DNA from: Streptococcus parasanguinis
GTDB lineage: Bacteria > Bacillota > Bacilli > Lactobacillales > Streptococcaceae
Direction: 5' to 3'
Assembly (NCBI RefSeq): GCF_019929185.1
Contig: NZ_JAHZPC010000001.1
Span: 62,001 to 126,000, forward strand
Length of the DNA stretch: 64,000 nt
Positions 17,614-27,192 of the stretch are shown piece by piece. Below the pieces are notes generated by a model. That model ran no database searches. It was not told where the DNA came from and was given only the letters and a program-made list of their open reading frames with translations. Every line of letters begins with the position of its first letter. The stretch's first letter is position 1. The translations under genes were made by a program, and so were the position numbers.

Positions 17614-19349
17614 TGAAACAAAACCAGAAATTGCTTCTCCTATGTGGAGATTCTTATCAGGATATTAGCCTCTTGGCTGCGGTAAATGAAGCACAAAAAC
17701 TTAATGCCAAGGATGGAAATGCTCTTGTCCTTTATCTGGGCGAAGAAAATACTATCACCCAAGAAGCTGGAGAACAGGTTGTGGTCAGCAAGCTCAAGCT
17801 GGATGCTCTTAGGACGACTCTTCTTTCCTATACTGGATCTCACTTGCTCTTAGCCTTTGCGGATAAACAGATTTTGAATCTCTTGTTTCGTTTGGAGGAA
17901 ACTGGATTTTTCAAAGACGCATCGATTAGGATTATCGGACCGAGCCTCCAACGCTACCGGACCTTTTATCAGCAGGCGGATCAACGACGTCTCTTTCAAG
18001 AGTTGGGCTATCAAGTACCCGCTTCCGCACTGGTTGGTTCTGTTCGAGAAGCCATTGAGTTTTCTGAAGGCATTCAATTTCCCATTATGATCTGGCCGGT
18101 AGCGAGTAAGCAAGGGCAGGGACGAAAGATTGCTCATAACCTGGATGACCTGTGCGAAGCAGTAGAAACGGGACTTTCGGTCTCTCCAAGTCAACAGTGT
18201 TTGCTAGAATTTTCGACCTATGGTTTTAAGGAACTGGATTTTGTGGTCATGCGGGATCGCGAAGACAATCACTACCTGGCAGCCTCTATCGAAAGCATTG
18301 ATCCTGTCGGGATCCACTCTAGTGACTCTTATCAATTTATGCCAGCTGTCACCCTGACTGACCGGGAGTTTCAAAATCTTCGTGAAGCAGCGATCCACAT
18401 CAGTCGCTATTTGAAGCTGACAGGAGCCATTTCGATCAAGTTTGCTCTTGATCCGACGAGCTATGCTTTTTATATCCTAGAAGTTAATCCATTTGCTTCC
18501 GATAGTATCTCGATGGCCTCTATGGGCTTGGGCTATTCCTTGTTTGAGCAAGGAGTTCAGCTACAATTGGGGCGTTCTCTCGAGCATTTGCCTCACCCTT
18601 TATTAAAGGATCTAAAGGCTGTTTACGAACCGAGTTTAGACTATATATTCTTTAAGATTCCGATTTTTTCTGATGCTGCTAAAAATGCCCGCCTCAATAC
18701 CCAAATTCACTCTTATGGGGCAGTTTATGGATTTGGAAAGAGGATCGATGAAGCTTACCAACAGGCCTTAGAAACCATTAAAGATAAAAAACTGCTGACT
18801 GTCTTTCCTGAAGAAATGAGCGATGATGAGTTAATCCAAAAAATAGCTCGTCATATGCCCCATCGGCTCTTCTATATCTTAGAGGCTCTGAAACGTGGTT
18901 TTGAGTTTGAGGAACTCTTGGATTTAAGTAAATTAGCACCGATTTATTTGCAGGTCCTTGCCAACCTTGTAGCGATGGAAAAAGCAGCAGAAGTTGCAAC
19001 AAGTCCAGCATTTCTTCCGGTTGAGCCATCAGCTGGCTTATATGAGGTCAAAGAAGGGGCGGCCTATTATCTGACTCAAAATGGGACCAATGAGTCATTC
19101 GGTTTGGATGCTGCTTGTGTCTTGGTGGATGATCTAGAAATTCGGGACCCGAGTTTTTACCAAAAGGTACGAAAGAAGGGACAAGAGTTAAAAGAAAAAG
19201 GACAACAGGTGATCTTAGTCACCAATTGTCCTTTTACAGAATCTTTGGCAGATAAAGTCTATTATCTTCCTATCAATGAGACAAGCCTTAACCTAATTCA
19301 GTCCATTGATCAGGTAAAAGATATTGTCAAGCTTTCTAACATACAATAA
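17610..19349 (+). CDS. half-length CarB-like protein with a degenerate ATP-grasp domain
   Basis: 579 residues, against about 1060 for CarB. Residues about 1-120 replace the first Rossmann domain and lack its glycine motif. Residues 125-330 align by eye with the first ATP-grasp (GFKELDFVVMRDREDN, SIDPVGIHSSDS, LEVNP), 340-385 with the following segment, and 395-455 with the oligomerisation domain (SDDELIQKIARHMPHRLFYI). Residues about 470-575 look like the beginning of the second half (VILVTNCPFTESLADKVYYLP), after which the second ATP-grasp and MGS-like regulatory domain are missing. By comparison with E. coli, Arg169, Gln285, Arg303 and Arg306 are Trp162, Lys277, Phe295 and Asp298, and the GGTGGG loop is gone. 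Carbamoyl-phosphate synthesis is unlikely. Confidence 0.88.
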   Translation: MMKQNQKLLLLCGDSYQDISLLAAVNEAQKLNAKDGNALVLYLGEENTITQEAGEQVVVSKLKLDALRTTLLSYTGSHLLLAFADKQILNLLFRLEETGFFKDASIRIIGPSLQRYRTFYQQADQRRLFQELGYQVPASALVGSVREAIEFSEGIQFPIMIWPVASKQGQGRKIAHNLDDLCEAVETGLSVSPSQQCLLEFSTYGFKELDFVVMRDREDNHYLAASIESIDPVGIHSSDSYQFMPAVTLTDREFQNLREAAIHISRYLKLTGAISIKFALDPTSYAFYILEVNPFASDSISMASMGLGYSLFEQGVQLQLGRSLEHLPHPLLKDLKAVYEPSLDYIFFKIPIFSDAAKNARLNTQIHSYGAVYGFGKRIDEAYQQALETIKDKKLLTVFPEEMSDDELIQKIARHMPHRLFYILEALKRGFEFEELLDLSKLAPIYLQVLANLVAMEKAAEVATSPAFLPVEPSAGLYEVKEGAAYYLTQNGTNESFGLDAACVLVDDLEIRDPSFYQKVRKKGQELKEKGQQVILVTNCPFTESLADKVYYLPINETSLNLIQSIDQVKDIVKLSNIQ

Positions 19350-19380
19350 AGGATCCGGACAATCTATCCGAATCCTTTTT
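19348..19380. terminator. bidirectional terminator between carB-like and pepT
   Basis: Imperfect hairpin AAAGGAT-C-CGGA / TCCG-A-ATCCTTT with T tracts readable on both strands. It lies between convergent genes. Confidence 0.7.
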
Positions 19381-19385
19381 GTTTC

Positions 19386-20606
19386 TTATTTTTTGGTCAC
19401 AATACCGATAATGGTATCAACAGCGCGTTCCATGGTTTGGAGGCTAACGTATTCAAAGCGACCGTGCATATTTTCGCCACCGGCAAAGATGTTTGGTGTC
19501 GGAATTCCCATAAAGGAAATTTTAGACCCATCAGTACCACCGCGGATCGGTTCAATGATTGGAGTGATGCCAAGATCTTCCATGACTTCTTTAGCAAGGG
19601 TAATCGGCGTCATATCTTTTTCAATCACTTGCTTCATGTTGTAGTACTGATCTTTGAGGGTGAGGAGAATGCGTTCGCTACCGAGCTCCGCATTCATCTG
19701 ATCCGCAATAGATGTCATGAGGTCTTTGCGTTTCTCAAAGCTTTCGGTTTCAAAGTCCCGAATGATGTAACTGGCACTTGCTTCCTCAACAGTACCTTCA
19801 ATGTTCATCAAGTGGTAGAAGCCTTCATAGCCTTCGGTTAATTCAGGACGTGCTCCTTCAGGTAGTTTGTTATGGAAATCAATGGCCAATTGAAGGGCAT
19901 TGATCATTTGACCTTTGGCTGTACCTGGGTGGACATTGCGTCCTTTGAAGGTAATTTCAGCTCCAGCTGCTGAGAAGGTTTCGTATTGAAGCTCCCCAAG
20001 AGGACCGCCATCAACCGTATAAGCAAAGTCTACATCAAAATCTTCTGCATCAAATTGATCTGCTCCGACGCCGATTTCTTCATCTGGACCAAAGCCGACA
20101 CGGATCTCCCCGTGTTTGATTTCAGGATGCGCTGTCAGGTATTCGATAGCCGTCATAATTTCAGCGATACCAGATTTATCATCTGCTCCCAGAAGAGTAG
20201 TACCGTCCGTCGTGATCAAGGTTTGTCCCTTGTAGTTGTTCAAATGAGCAAAATCAGCTGGATCCAGTGTGAAACCAGAACCCCCTAGAGCAATGACACC
20301 CCCATCGTAATTCTCAACGATTTGTGGATTGACATTTTCAGCATTGAAGTCAGCGGTGTCCATGTGAGAGATAAATCCAATCTTGCGTGTAAAGCTTGGA
20401 TCATTAGCTGGAAGTGTCCCAATGGCATAGCCGTTTGGCAAATAGTAGACGTTTTGAAGACCCACGCGTTTCATCTCAGGAATCAAGACGTTGGTTGCAA
20501 AATCAACTTGTGATTGGGTACTTGGAGTGGTTGTAGAGTTTTCGTCTGAACGTGTGTTGACCTTTACATAGGTAATAAAACGGTCCAACAGATTTGCGTA
20601 TTTCAT
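19386..20606 (-). CDS. pepT: peptidase T (tripeptide aminopeptidase)
   Basis: 406 residues. M20-family dinuclear zinc site: HMDTADF (His, Asp), LGADDKSG (bridging Asp), GPDEEIG (catalytic and zinc Glu), [14 protein letters not shown] (Asp) and a C-terminal RGGTDGS / [12 protein letters not shown]. It removes the N-terminal residue from tripeptides in the cytosol. Two in-frame ATGs lie at the 5' end; the second (20606) is chosen because GGAGA sits 7 nt before it and abuts the first. It follows the Cof hydrolase gene so closely that the genes are coupled. Confidence 0.94.
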   Translation of the reverse strand: MKYANLLDRFITYVKVNTRSDENSTTTPSTQSQVDFATNVLIPEMKRVGLQNVYYLPNGYAIGTLPANDPSFTRKIGFISHMDTADFNAENVNPQIVENYDGGVIALGGSGFTLDPADFAHLNNYKGQTLITTDGTTLLGADDKSGIAEIMTAIEYLTAHPEIKHGEIRVGFGPDEEIGVGADQFDAEDFDVDFAYTVDGGPLGELQYETFSAAGAEITFKGRNVHPGTAKGQMINALQLAIDFHNKLPEGARPELTEGYEGFYHLMNIEGTVEEASASYIIRDFETESFEKRKDLMTSIADQMNAELGSERILLTLKDQYYNMKQVIEKDMTPITLAKEVMEDLGITPIIEPIRGGTDGSKISFMGIPTPNIFAGGENMHGRFEYVSLQTMERAVDTIIGIVTKK

Positions 20607-20608
20607 AA

Positions 20609-21430
20609 TCATTCTCCTTTTTCAGTTTCAATTAATTTGTGAATAGCATGGGCCACGCCATCCTCATCATTAGTCAAGGTGATGAAGTCAGCTATTTCCT
20701 TGACAGCAGCATTGCCATTTCCCATAGCGACGCTATAGCCAGCAAAACGAAGCATTTCAAGGTCATTATTAGCATCTCCAAGAGCCATAACCTGGTCTCT
20801 GCTGTAGCCTAATGTTTGGCTTAATGCTTGAAGAGCAGATGCCTTGCTCGCACCTTTAGGAAGGATTTCAAATAGGATATTCTGTGAACGAACAGTGTTA
20901 AAATCAGCTTCTAATGCAGCCTCGTGCTGAGCTTGAAAGGCATCAATAGCAGAAGGATCTCCCACATACATAGCTTGAAAAATAGGAACAAGGTTGGGTA
21001 GATCCTCTTCTGAGACAGGTGTTGGTTTACTATTTACGATGCCGGCATCCATCGTAACCAGTTCACTGGCTTCAGGTGCGACTACTAGGTAATGATCCAT
21101 GTCGAATAAGGTCAGCTGGACGTCTGAATCTTTCGTCAAAACATGCAACCGGTGCATGTCCTCAAGGCTTAATTCTTCCTTACCAATGATTTCCCAATTC
21201 TTAGTAGACAAAGTTGTACAGCCGTTATTGATAATCATATAATAGTTGCCATCCGGAAGACCGATCTCTTCAAAGATGGGACGGACCCCCGCTAAGGGAC
21301 GTCCCGTACAGATCACAATATCATAGCCCGCTTCATGGGCCTTATGAAGAGCTTCGATATTGCCTTTAGACAGTGACTTATCTTCATGCAAGAGAGTTCC
21401 GTCCAAGTCAATCGCGATTAATTGAATCAT
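20609..21430 (-). CDS. Cof-type HAD phosphatase
   Basis: 273 residues. HAD motif I is AIDLDGTLL (both aspartates), motif II is VICTGR, the lysine is in [11 protein letters not shown] and motif IV is [10 protein letters not shown]; the large C2B cap places it in the Cof/YidA sugar-phosphatase group. Cytosolic; likely dephosphorylates a sugar phosphate or cofactor, not specified by sequence. The start overlaps the stop of the repressor gene upstream and the end touches pepT, so these three minus-strand genes form one operon. Confidence 0.88.
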   Translation of the reverse strand: MIQLIAIDLDGTLLHEDKSLSKGNIEALHKAHEAGYDIVICTGRPLAGVRPIFEEIGLPDGNYYMIINNGCTTLSTKNWEIIGKEELSLEDMHRLHVLTKDSDVQLTLFDMDHYLVVAPEASELVTMDAGIVNSKPTPVSEEDLPNLVPIFQAMYVGDPSAIDAFQAQHEAALEADFNTVRSQNILFEILPKGASKASALQALSQTLGYSRDQVMALGDANNDLEMLRFAGYSVAMGNGNAAVKEIADFITLTNDEDGVAHAIHKLIETEKGE

Positions 21431-22182
21431 TTGATCTCCTCCAAATCAAGAGGAACAAAGCCATCAATCACTTTTCCAATCACCCCAGGTTCCTCATCTA
21501 GTGGAATAATCTGATCACTATATTTCTTATTGAGGGAAACGAGTCGTACCCCGTTGGCCTCACGAAAGACACGTTTGATCAACGTTTGCCCATCAAAATC
21601 AATGGCATAAATAGCCCCTGCCTGATCGTAGTAGGTTTGCTTGATTAACACAACGGCTCCTTTTTCATATTTGGGCTCTAGGGAATCCGTATGAATCCAA
21701 AAAGCCAAGTCGTAAGAGATCTTTTGATCAAACCAGACGATATCAGCCTGTTTCTGATTTTGATAAGATGCAAAAGAATCATAGACAGAATAAGAGTGGT
21801 ATTGCTTTTCAATCTTCTGTCTTTCTTTCTGATGGGTCAAGAGACTTTTTCCATAAGAAAGAAGATTTTCTTGATTTCCCTCATCGAGCTGTTTGTACAA
21901 TCTCTCAATCTCTGAATCAATGACCACAAAATCATTTCGTAATCGAGGGTCAATTTCAGCAACTGATACCTGAAAAAAGGCAGCAATCTTCTCCAAATTT
22001 TCAGGAACGGGAAGAGAAGTTCCTTTTACATAACCAGTCAAAGTGCTAGCAGGAATTCCAGTAATACGAGATAATTCGATCTGTTTTTTGCCTTGTTCTT
22101 TCAGTAATTCTCTGATCTTTTCCGATATAATCCGTAATGCCTCTTTGTCTTGAGGACTTGCTTTTCCACGACCTCTGGCCAA
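21427..22182 (-). CDS. LexA-like (HdiR-type) transcriptional repressor
   Basis: 251 residues. An HTH (about 18-75: KQIELSRITGIPASTLTGYVKG) is joined by a linker to an S24/LexA-type peptidase domain (about 150-240) with the serine in TDSLEPKYEKG and the lysine in QTLIKRVFRE. The organisation matches HdiR of lactococci, a repressor inactivated by RecA-linked self-cleavage after DNA damage; here no Ala-Gly cleavage dipeptide is seen between the domains. The start is TTG 22182, 8 nt after AAGGAGG; upstream in-frame codons have no RBS. Operator-like repeats overlap its promoter, suggesting autoregulation. Confidence 0.75.
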   Translation of the reverse strand: MARGRGKASPQDKEALRIISEKIRELLKEQGKKQIELSRITGIPASTLTGYVKGTSLPVPENLEKIAAFFQVSVAEIDPRLRNDFVVIDSEIERLYKQLDEGNQENLLSYGKSLLTHQKERQKIEKQYHSYSVYDSFASYQNQKQADIVWFDQKISYDLAFWIHTDSLEPKYEKGAVVLIKQTYYDQAGAIYAIDFDGQTLIKRVFREANGVRLVSLNKKYSDQIIPLDEEPGVIGKVIDGFVPLDLEEIK

Positions 22183-22212
22183 CGTACTCACCTCCTTGTA
22201 TTTACCTTTTCT

Positions 22213-22282
22213 ATTATAATGAATTAAATCGAAAAAGTAAATAGAAATCACTGATAAATGCGAAAAAAGATTAATTCGATAT
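22213..22282 (-). promoter_or_regulatory. promoter and operator-like repeats of the LexA-like repressor
   Basis: Minus-strand TATAAT (22218-22213) and TTTACT 17 nt upstream. The spacer contains TCGATTTAAT (plus 22223-22232) and a second TCGAATTAAT lies at plus 22270-22279, in the same orientation, 47 bp apart. They share TCGAWTTAAT and probably form the repressor's operator. Confidence 0.5.
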
Positions 22283-22377
22283 AAATCAGATTTTCTTTTT
22301 GAATTTTATTATATCTTCCTTTACTTTTTGAGGAAAAAGGTCTAAGATAAAAGCAAAGAGTTCATGGAGGTGGAGCT

Positions 22378-22815
22378 ATGATTCGTAGCGTTCAAGTCAA
22401 AGATGCAGGTCAAATTAGAGATTTATGTCACCAAGCATTGGGGTATGATTCGACCCTTGAAAAAGTGGCAGCTCAGATTGATAAATTTAATTCGCCAGAT
22501 TCGGATCATTTTTGCTTTGTTTATGAAGAGGACCAAACAGGAAATATTCTTGGTTATGTGGAAGCAGAAGTTTACGAAAGTCTCTATAGTGACGCTGGTT
22601 TGAATATTTTGGGGCTAGCGGTTTTTCCATCTGCTCAAGGACGTGGGATCGGTCGCCAATTGATGGAGCGAGTTGAAGAACTTGCCAAAAGCAGGCATTC
22701 TGCTTTTATCCGTTTAAATTCTGCATCTCATCGAAAAGAAGCCCATATCTTTTACGAACGCTTGGGCTATGAGGGAAATAAAACGCAGAAGCGATTTTTG
22801 AAAATAATGAATTAA
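22378..22815 (+). CDS. GNAT-family N-acetyltransferase
   Basis: 145 residues. The acetyl-CoA pyrophosphate-binding motif is SAQGRGIGRQLM (about 85-98), with LNILGLAVFP as the preceding beta-strand, the GNAT fold order. Substrate unknown. RBS GGAGGTGG before the ATG. It is divergent from the LexA-like repressor, so the shared intergenic region might control both. Confidence 0.85.
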   Translation: MIRSVQVKDAGQIRDLCHQALGYDSTLEKVAAQIDKFNSPDSDHFCFVYEEDQTGNILGYVEAEVYESLYSDAGLNILGLAVFPSAQGRGIGRQLMERVEELAKSRHSAFIRLNSASHRKEAHIFYERLGYEGNKTQKRFLKIMN

Positions 22816-22839
22816 GATAGGCAAAGGCCTATCTTTTTT
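22815..22839 (+). terminator. terminator after the GNAT gene
   Basis: AGATAGGC (22815-22822), AAAG loop, GCCTATCT (22827-22834), then T run. An extended -10 (TGTTATAAT, 22839-22847) for lepA follows directly. Confidence 0.85.
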
Positions 22840-22881
22840 GTTATAATGAAGAGTACGATTAAATTTACTAGGAAGATGATT

Positions 22882-24708
22882 ATGCCAAATTTTGAAGAAT
22901 TAAAAAAACGACAAGAGAAGATTCGGAACTTCTCGATCATCGCCCATATTGATCACGGAAAGTCAACCTTGGCCGATCGAATTTTAGAAAAAACCGAAAC
23001 CGTGTCTAGTCGGGAGATGCAAGCCCAACTCCTAGATAGCATGGACCTGGAACGGGAACGTGGGATTACCATTAAGCTCAATGCCATCGAGTTGAACTAC
23101 ACGGCTAAAGATGGGGAGACCTATATCTTCCACTTGATTGACACACCGGGACACGTGGACTTTACCTATGAGGTTTCGCGTTCGCTGGCTGCCTGTGAGG
23201 GTGCCATTCTTGTAGTAGATGCGGCTCAAGGGATTGAAGCCCAGACTCTAGCCAATGTTTACCTTGCTTTGGACAACGATTTGGAGATTCTGCCAGTTAT
23301 TAACAAAATTGACTTACCAGCTGCAGATCCAGAACGTGTGCGCACAGAAGTAGAAGATGTCATCGGCTTGGATGCCAGTGAAGCAGTCCTAGCTTCTGCC
23401 AAGGCTGGTATTGGGATTGAAGAGATTTTGGAGCAGATTGTTGAGAAAGTTCCTGCTCCGACAGGTGATGTTGAAGCTCCACTTCAAGCCTTGATCTTTG
23501 ATTCCGTCTATGACGCCTATCGTGGGGTGATCCTTCAGGTACGGGTTGTCAATGGAATGGTCAAACCAGGCGATAAGATCCAGCTCATGAGTAATGGAAA
23601 AACCTTTGATGTGACTGAGGTTGGGATCTTTACTCCTAAAGCAGTTGGACGTGATTTCCTTGCAACTGGAGACGTTGGCTATATTGCGGCCTCTATCAAG
23701 ACCGTTGCAGATACCCGTGTCGGGGACACTGTGACCTTAGCGACCAATCCAGCAAGTGAGCCACTACATGGGTACAAGCAGATGAACCCAATGGTCTTTG
23801 CTGGTCTTTACCCAATCGAATCTAATAAATATAATGATCTTCGTGAAGCCTTGGAAAAATTGCAATTGAATGACGCTAGTCTTCAATTTGAACCGGAAAC
23901 TTCTCAAGCCCTTGGTTTTGGTTTCCGTTGTGGTTTCTTGGGACTTCTTCATATGGACGTTATCCAAGAGCGCTTAGAGCGTGAGTTCAATATTGACTTG
24001 ATCATGACAGCACCGTCTGTTATCTACAAGGTTAATTTGACAGATGGCGAAGCACTGGATGTGTCTAACCCATCTGAGTTCCCAGATCCAACCAAGATCG
24101 CTTCAATCGAAGAACCTTATGTCAAAGCGCAGATCATGGTGCCACAAGAGTTTGTCGGAGCTGTCATGGAATTGGCCCAACGCAAACGTGGGGACTTTGT
24201 GACCATGGACTACATCGATGAAAATCGGGTGAATGTCATCTATCAAATCCCACTTGCGGAAATTGTCTTTGATTTCTTTGATAAATTGAAGTCTTCCACT
24301 CGTGGCTATGCGAGCTTTGACTATGAGTTGTCTGAATACCGTCCCTCTAAATTGGTCAAAATGGATATCCTCCTCAATGGCGATACTGTCGACGCCCTCA
24401 GCTTTATCGTTCACAAGGACTTTGCTTATGAACGTGGTAAGTTGATCGTTGAGAAGCTTAAGAAGATTATCCCTCGTCAACAGTTTGAGGTGCCCATCCA
24501 AGCAGCTATCGGTCATAAGATCGTGGCCCGTACAGATATCAAGGCCCTTCGTAAGAACGTCTTGGCCAAGTGTTATGGAGGGGACGTCTCACGGAAACGT
24601 AAGCTTCTTGAAAAACAAAAAGCCGGTAAGAAACGGATGAAAGCTATCGGTTCGGTAGAAGTACCGCAGGAAGCCTTCTTGTCCGTATTGTCAATGGATG
24701 AAGAATAA
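22882..24708 (+). CDS. lepA: elongation factor 4 (LepA), ribosome back-translocating GTPase
   Basis: 608 residues. G1 is [10 protein letters not shown]2 includes RGITI, G3 is DTPGH and G4 is NKID; the LepA-specific C-terminal domain with [18 protein letters not shown] is intact. It binds ribosomes, and in the family it helps under ionic or cold stress and in initiation. The start is ATG 22882 ([11 protein letters not shown]), close to the usual LepA start; upstream in-frame ATGs add 2-12 unusual residues. RBS AGGAAG. Monocistronic between terminators. Confidence 0.97.
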   Translation: MPNFEELKKRQEKIRNFSIIAHIDHGKSTLADRILEKTETVSSREMQAQLLDSMDLERERGITIKLNAIELNYTAKDGETYIFHLIDTPGHVDFTYEVSRSLAACEGAILVVDAAQGIEAQTLANVYLALDNDLEILPVINKIDLPAADPERVRTEVEDVIGLDASEAVLASAKAGIGIEEILEQIVEKVPAPTGDVEAPLQALIFDSVYDAYRGVILQVRVVNGMVKPGDKIQLMSNGKTFDVTEVGIFTPKAVGRDFLATGDVGYIAASIKTVADTRVGDTVTLATNPASEPLHGYKQMNPMVFAGLYPIESNKYNDLREALEKLQLNDASLQFEPETSQALGFGFRCGFLGLLHMDVIQERLEREFNIDLIMTAPSVIYKVNLTDGEALDVSNPSEFPDPTKIASIEEPYVKAQIMVPQEFVGAVMELAQRKRGDFVTMDYIDENRVNVIYQIPLAEIVFDFFDKLKSSTRGYASFDYELSEYRPSKLVKMDILLNGDTVDALSFIVHKDFAYERGKLIVEKLKKIIPRQQFEVPIQAAIGHKIVARTDIKALRKNVLAKCYGGDVSRKRKLLEKQKAGKKRMKAIGSVEVPQEAFLSVLSMDEE

Positions 24709-24713
24709 GAAAG

Positions 24714-24741
24714 AAAGTGCCCCCTAGAGGGCACTTTTGTT
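24714..24741 (+). terminator. terminator after lepA
   Basis: AAAGTGCCC (24714-24722) with GGGCACTTT (24729-24737), then T. Confidence 0.85.
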
Positions 24742-24863
24742 TTATGTTTGAAAGAAATGAACTGGATTAGAGATATTGTATCAGATGTAACACTTTTCCT
24801 ATTTTAAAATACCCTCGTTTATGGTAGACTAAAGGACGGAAAACGTTCACAAGGAGGTTGAGC

Positions 24864-25508
24864 ATGAAACACAAATTACTAGTCGCATCCCTTACGATTC
24901 TCTCTGCCTGCACACTAATGGCCTGTAGTCACACCACAAAAAAAGATACAGCAGCTTCTTCTACAAAAGAAAGTAGCAGCAAAGTCGAAAAGAAAACAAG
25001 CAGCTCTTCGTCAAAGGATGCTTCTTCTACAAAGAAAAGTACTACCAATCAAGAAACCAAGCGGATTGGAAATGCAGATTATGGTTACATCGATATTCCA
25101 AGTAAATGGATCAAGTTCACGGATATCGATGGGACAGAAGCTATCCAGTATACGGATGGGAGTGGCTATAACATTGTCACCTTGAACAGCTTTACGCGGG
25201 AAAAAGCAAAAGTTCCTGCTGATATTGAATTTAATGCTGAATTTCTAGCCAAGAAACTGGCCGTTATGTGGCAAGATAACCAGGATGTTGATAAGATGAC
25301 GGGAGCGCGGACTAAAGTCGCAGGTCTGGACGCTTACCAGCTTCAAATTGTCATGAAATCTGGTCAATACCTGATTACTTGGATCTTCCAGAAGGGTGAA
25401 AAAGTTTATACCATTTCTTTTGAAGGAGATGCAGAAACCTTGAAAACCTTTATCCCATACATCGAAGACACTTGGAGTCTGGATGGAACAGGTGCCGTAA
25501 CGGATTGA
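24864..25508 (+). CDS. putative lipoprotein of unknown function
   Basis: 214 residues with a lipoprotein signal; two cysteines fit a lipobox, Cys16 (LSAC) and Cys21 (LMAC), and which is lipidated is open. A Ser/Lys/Thr-rich linker (about 25-68) leads to a folded domain (about 70-210: GYIDIPSKWIKFTDIDG ... KVYTISFEGDAETLKTF) that looks like a PsbP/YehR-type small beta fold. Start ATG 24864 follows AAGGAGG by 6 nt; a TTG six bases upstream is not needed. Surface lipoproteins of this layout are common in streptococci, role unknown. Confidence 0.78.
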   Translation: MKHKLLVASLTILSACTLMACSHTTKKDTAASSTKESSSKVEKKTSSSSSKDASSTKKSTTNQETKRIGNADYGYIDIPSKWIKFTDIDGTEAIQYTDGSGYNIVTLNSFTREKAKVPADIEFNAEFLAKKLAVMWQDNQDVDKMTGARTKVAGLDAYQLQIVMKSGQYLITWIFQKGEKVYTISFEGDAETLKTFIPYIEDTWSLDGTGAVTD

Positions 25509-25592
25509 TGAAGTGAGATAGATCTCAGGATATATCTTTTTTTAGAGTCTTTGTGGTATAATCTTTCTATTGTTTAGAAGAGGAAATAGAGG

Positions 25593-26087
25593 ATGACACA
25601 GGAAATTGATATTGAAAAATACCATCAGTTAGCTCTCCAAAAGCAAAAGGAGCACCGCAAGGTATTGGCAAATCTCAAGAAGAAGCCACCTAAGAATTTA
25701 GATAAACTAGCGCAAGAAATTCACGATGAAGTTTTCCAAGAAATCGATTGTACGGCTTGTGCCAATTGCTGCAAAACCTTAGGGCCTGATTTTAAGGAAG
25801 CGGATATCACACGCATCGCCAAATATTTCAAGATGAAGCTTCCTGCCTTTGAGGCGGAATTTCTTCAAGTCGATGAAGATGGGGACAAGGTTTTTAAATC
25901 CATGCCTTGCCCCTTCCTTGGTGGCGACAATCTCTGTTCCATCTACGATGTTCGGCCGAAAGCTTGTCGGGAATTCCCTCACACCGATCGCAAGAAGATC
26001 TATCAGATCAACCATCTGACCATCAAAAATACGCTCACCTGCCCAGCAGCTTATTTATTTGTAGAAAAATTGAAAGATCGTTTGTAA
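25593..26087 (+). CDS. YkgJ-family cysteine-cluster protein
   Basis: 164 residues with the YkgJ family cysteine pattern: CTACANCCKTLG (about residues 53-64), then PCPFLGGDNLCSIYDVRPKAC and EFP, eight conserved cysteines that bind zinc or an iron-sulfur cluster. Cytosolic, exact function unknown. Its stop codon overlaps the start codon of the yjjG-like gene (TAATG), so they are co-translated. TATAAT at 25557-25562 is the likely -10. Confidence 0.85.
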   Translation: MTQEIDIEKYHQLALQKQKEHRKVLANLKKKPPKNLDKLAQEIHDEVFQEIDCTACANCCKTLGPDFKEADITRIAKYFKMKLPAFEAEFLQVDEDGDKVFKSMPCPFLGGDNLCSIYDVRPKACREFPHTDRKKIYQINHLTIKNTLTCPAAYLFVEKLKDRL

Positions 26088-26776
26088 TGGCATATAAATT
26101 TTTACTTTTTGATTTGGACCATACCTTGTTGGATTTTGAATCTGCTGAAGAAACAGCCTTGACGCAGATGTTAGAAGACATGAATTTTCCAGATGTAAAG
26201 GCCTTTAAAGATTACTACAAACCTATGAACCAAGGGCTCTGGAAGGATTTAGAACAAAAGAAGCTCACTAAACAAGAGCTCGTAGACAGTCGGTTTGCGA
26301 TTGGGTTTGCCCACTTTGGGATCACGGTTGACGGGGCTGAGATGGCTCTTCGCTACCAAGATTACATCAGTCTTCAAGGGCAGTCTTTCCCGGGGGCAGA
26401 GGACTTACTGGCCCGACTTGAAAAAGCTGGTTACCAGCTCTATGGCGCAACGAATGGAGTGACCGCCATTCAAGAAGGACGCTTAGCTCATTCTACCATC
26501 GCACCTTATTTTAAAGAGGTCTTTATCTCTGAACAGCTTCACACTCAGAAACCAGAACCTGCATTTTTTGACAAAGTTGGTCAACTGATTCCAGGTTTTA
26601 GCAAGGAAGAGACCCTTATGATCGGTGATTCCTTGACAGCGGATATCGCAGGAGGCCATGCTGCGGGGATTGATACCGTCTGGTATAATCCAGATCACAA
26701 GGAAAATACCAGCCAAGTAGTGCCGACTTATACCGTTAGCAACTATCAAGAAATCGCCGATTTACTGATAAAATAA
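26087..26776 (+). CDS. yjjG: YjjG-type noncanonical pyrimidine nucleotidase (HAD)
   Basis: 229 residues. HAD motif I is LFDLDHTLLDF, motif II is YGATNG, the lysine is in HTQKPEPAFF and motif IV is MIGDSLTADIAGG. The DLDHTLLDF form and GVTxIQ region are typical of the YjjG/YfnB group, which dephosphorylates nucleoside monophosphates such as 5-substituted dUMP. The start is ATG 26087, overlapping the ykgJ stop; an open frame extends upstream but lies within the preceding gene. Confidence 0.85.
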   Translation: MAYKFLLFDLDHTLLDFESAEETALTQMLEDMNFPDVKAFKDYYKPMNQGLWKDLEQKKLTKQELVDSRFAIGFAHFGITVDGAEMALRYQDYISLQGQSFPGAEDLLARLEKAGYQLYGATNGVTAIQEGRLAHSTIAPYFKEVFISEQLHTQKPEPAFFDKVGQLIPGFSKEETLMIGDSLTADIAGGHAAGIDTVWYNPDHKENTSQVVPTYTVSNYQEIADLLIK

Positions 26777-26804
26777 AAAAATTAAATACTGTCAAGTTTT
26801 TTTC

Positions 26805-26832
26805 TTGACAGGTTGATGAAATGTGTTATAAT
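26805..26832 (+). promoter_or_regulatory. strong promoter of rpsP-khpA
   Basis: Consensus TTGACA (26805-26810), 16-nt spacer, TATAAT (26827-26832). The -35 lies in the right arm of a palindrome (CTGTCAAG / CTTGACAG, 26789-26811). About 60 nt of leader precede rpsP. Confidence 0.9.
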
Positions 26833-26899
26833 AGATCATGTGCTAAATAGCTTGTCTATTTCACCGAAAAATTAAAATATAGAAAAGAGACTTATAAAA

Positions 26900-27172
26900 A
26901 TGGCAGTTAAAATTCGTTTGACTCGTATGGGTTCTAAGAAAAAACCTTACTACCGTATCAACGTAGCAGATTCACGTTCACCACGTGATGGACGTTTCAT
27001 CGAAACAGTTGGAACTTACAATCCACTTGTTGAAGAAAACCAAGTAACTTTGAAAGAAGACCGCGTTCTTGCATGGTTGGCTGATGGAGCTCAACCTTCA
27101 GATACAGTTCGCAACATCCTTTCAAAAGCTGGTGTTATGAAGAAATTCCACGATTCTAAATTCTCAAAATAA
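26900..27172 (+). CDS. rpsP: 30S ribosomal protein S16
   Basis: 90 residues, complete S16 ([30 protein letters not shown] and so on). S16 binds 16S rRNA early in 30S assembly. Codon use is that of a highly expressed gene. It is followed by khpA 20 bases downstream, then in this region by rimM and trmD, the usual S16-RimM-TrmD set interrupted here by mazG and a hydrolase gene. Confidence 0.98.
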   Translation: MAVKIRLTRMGSKKKPYYRINVADSRSPRDGRFIETVGTYNPLVEENQVTLKEDRVLAWLADGAQPSDTVRNILSKAGVMKKFHDSKFSK

Positions 27173-27192
27173 TTTTTTAAGTAGGTTGATGT

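Noticed and set aside
26789..26811. Palindrome CTGTCAAG / CTTGACAG after yjjG as a terminator.
   Set aside because: No T tract downstream; the right arm is the -35 of the rpsP promoter. Possibly an accidental or regulatory palindrome.
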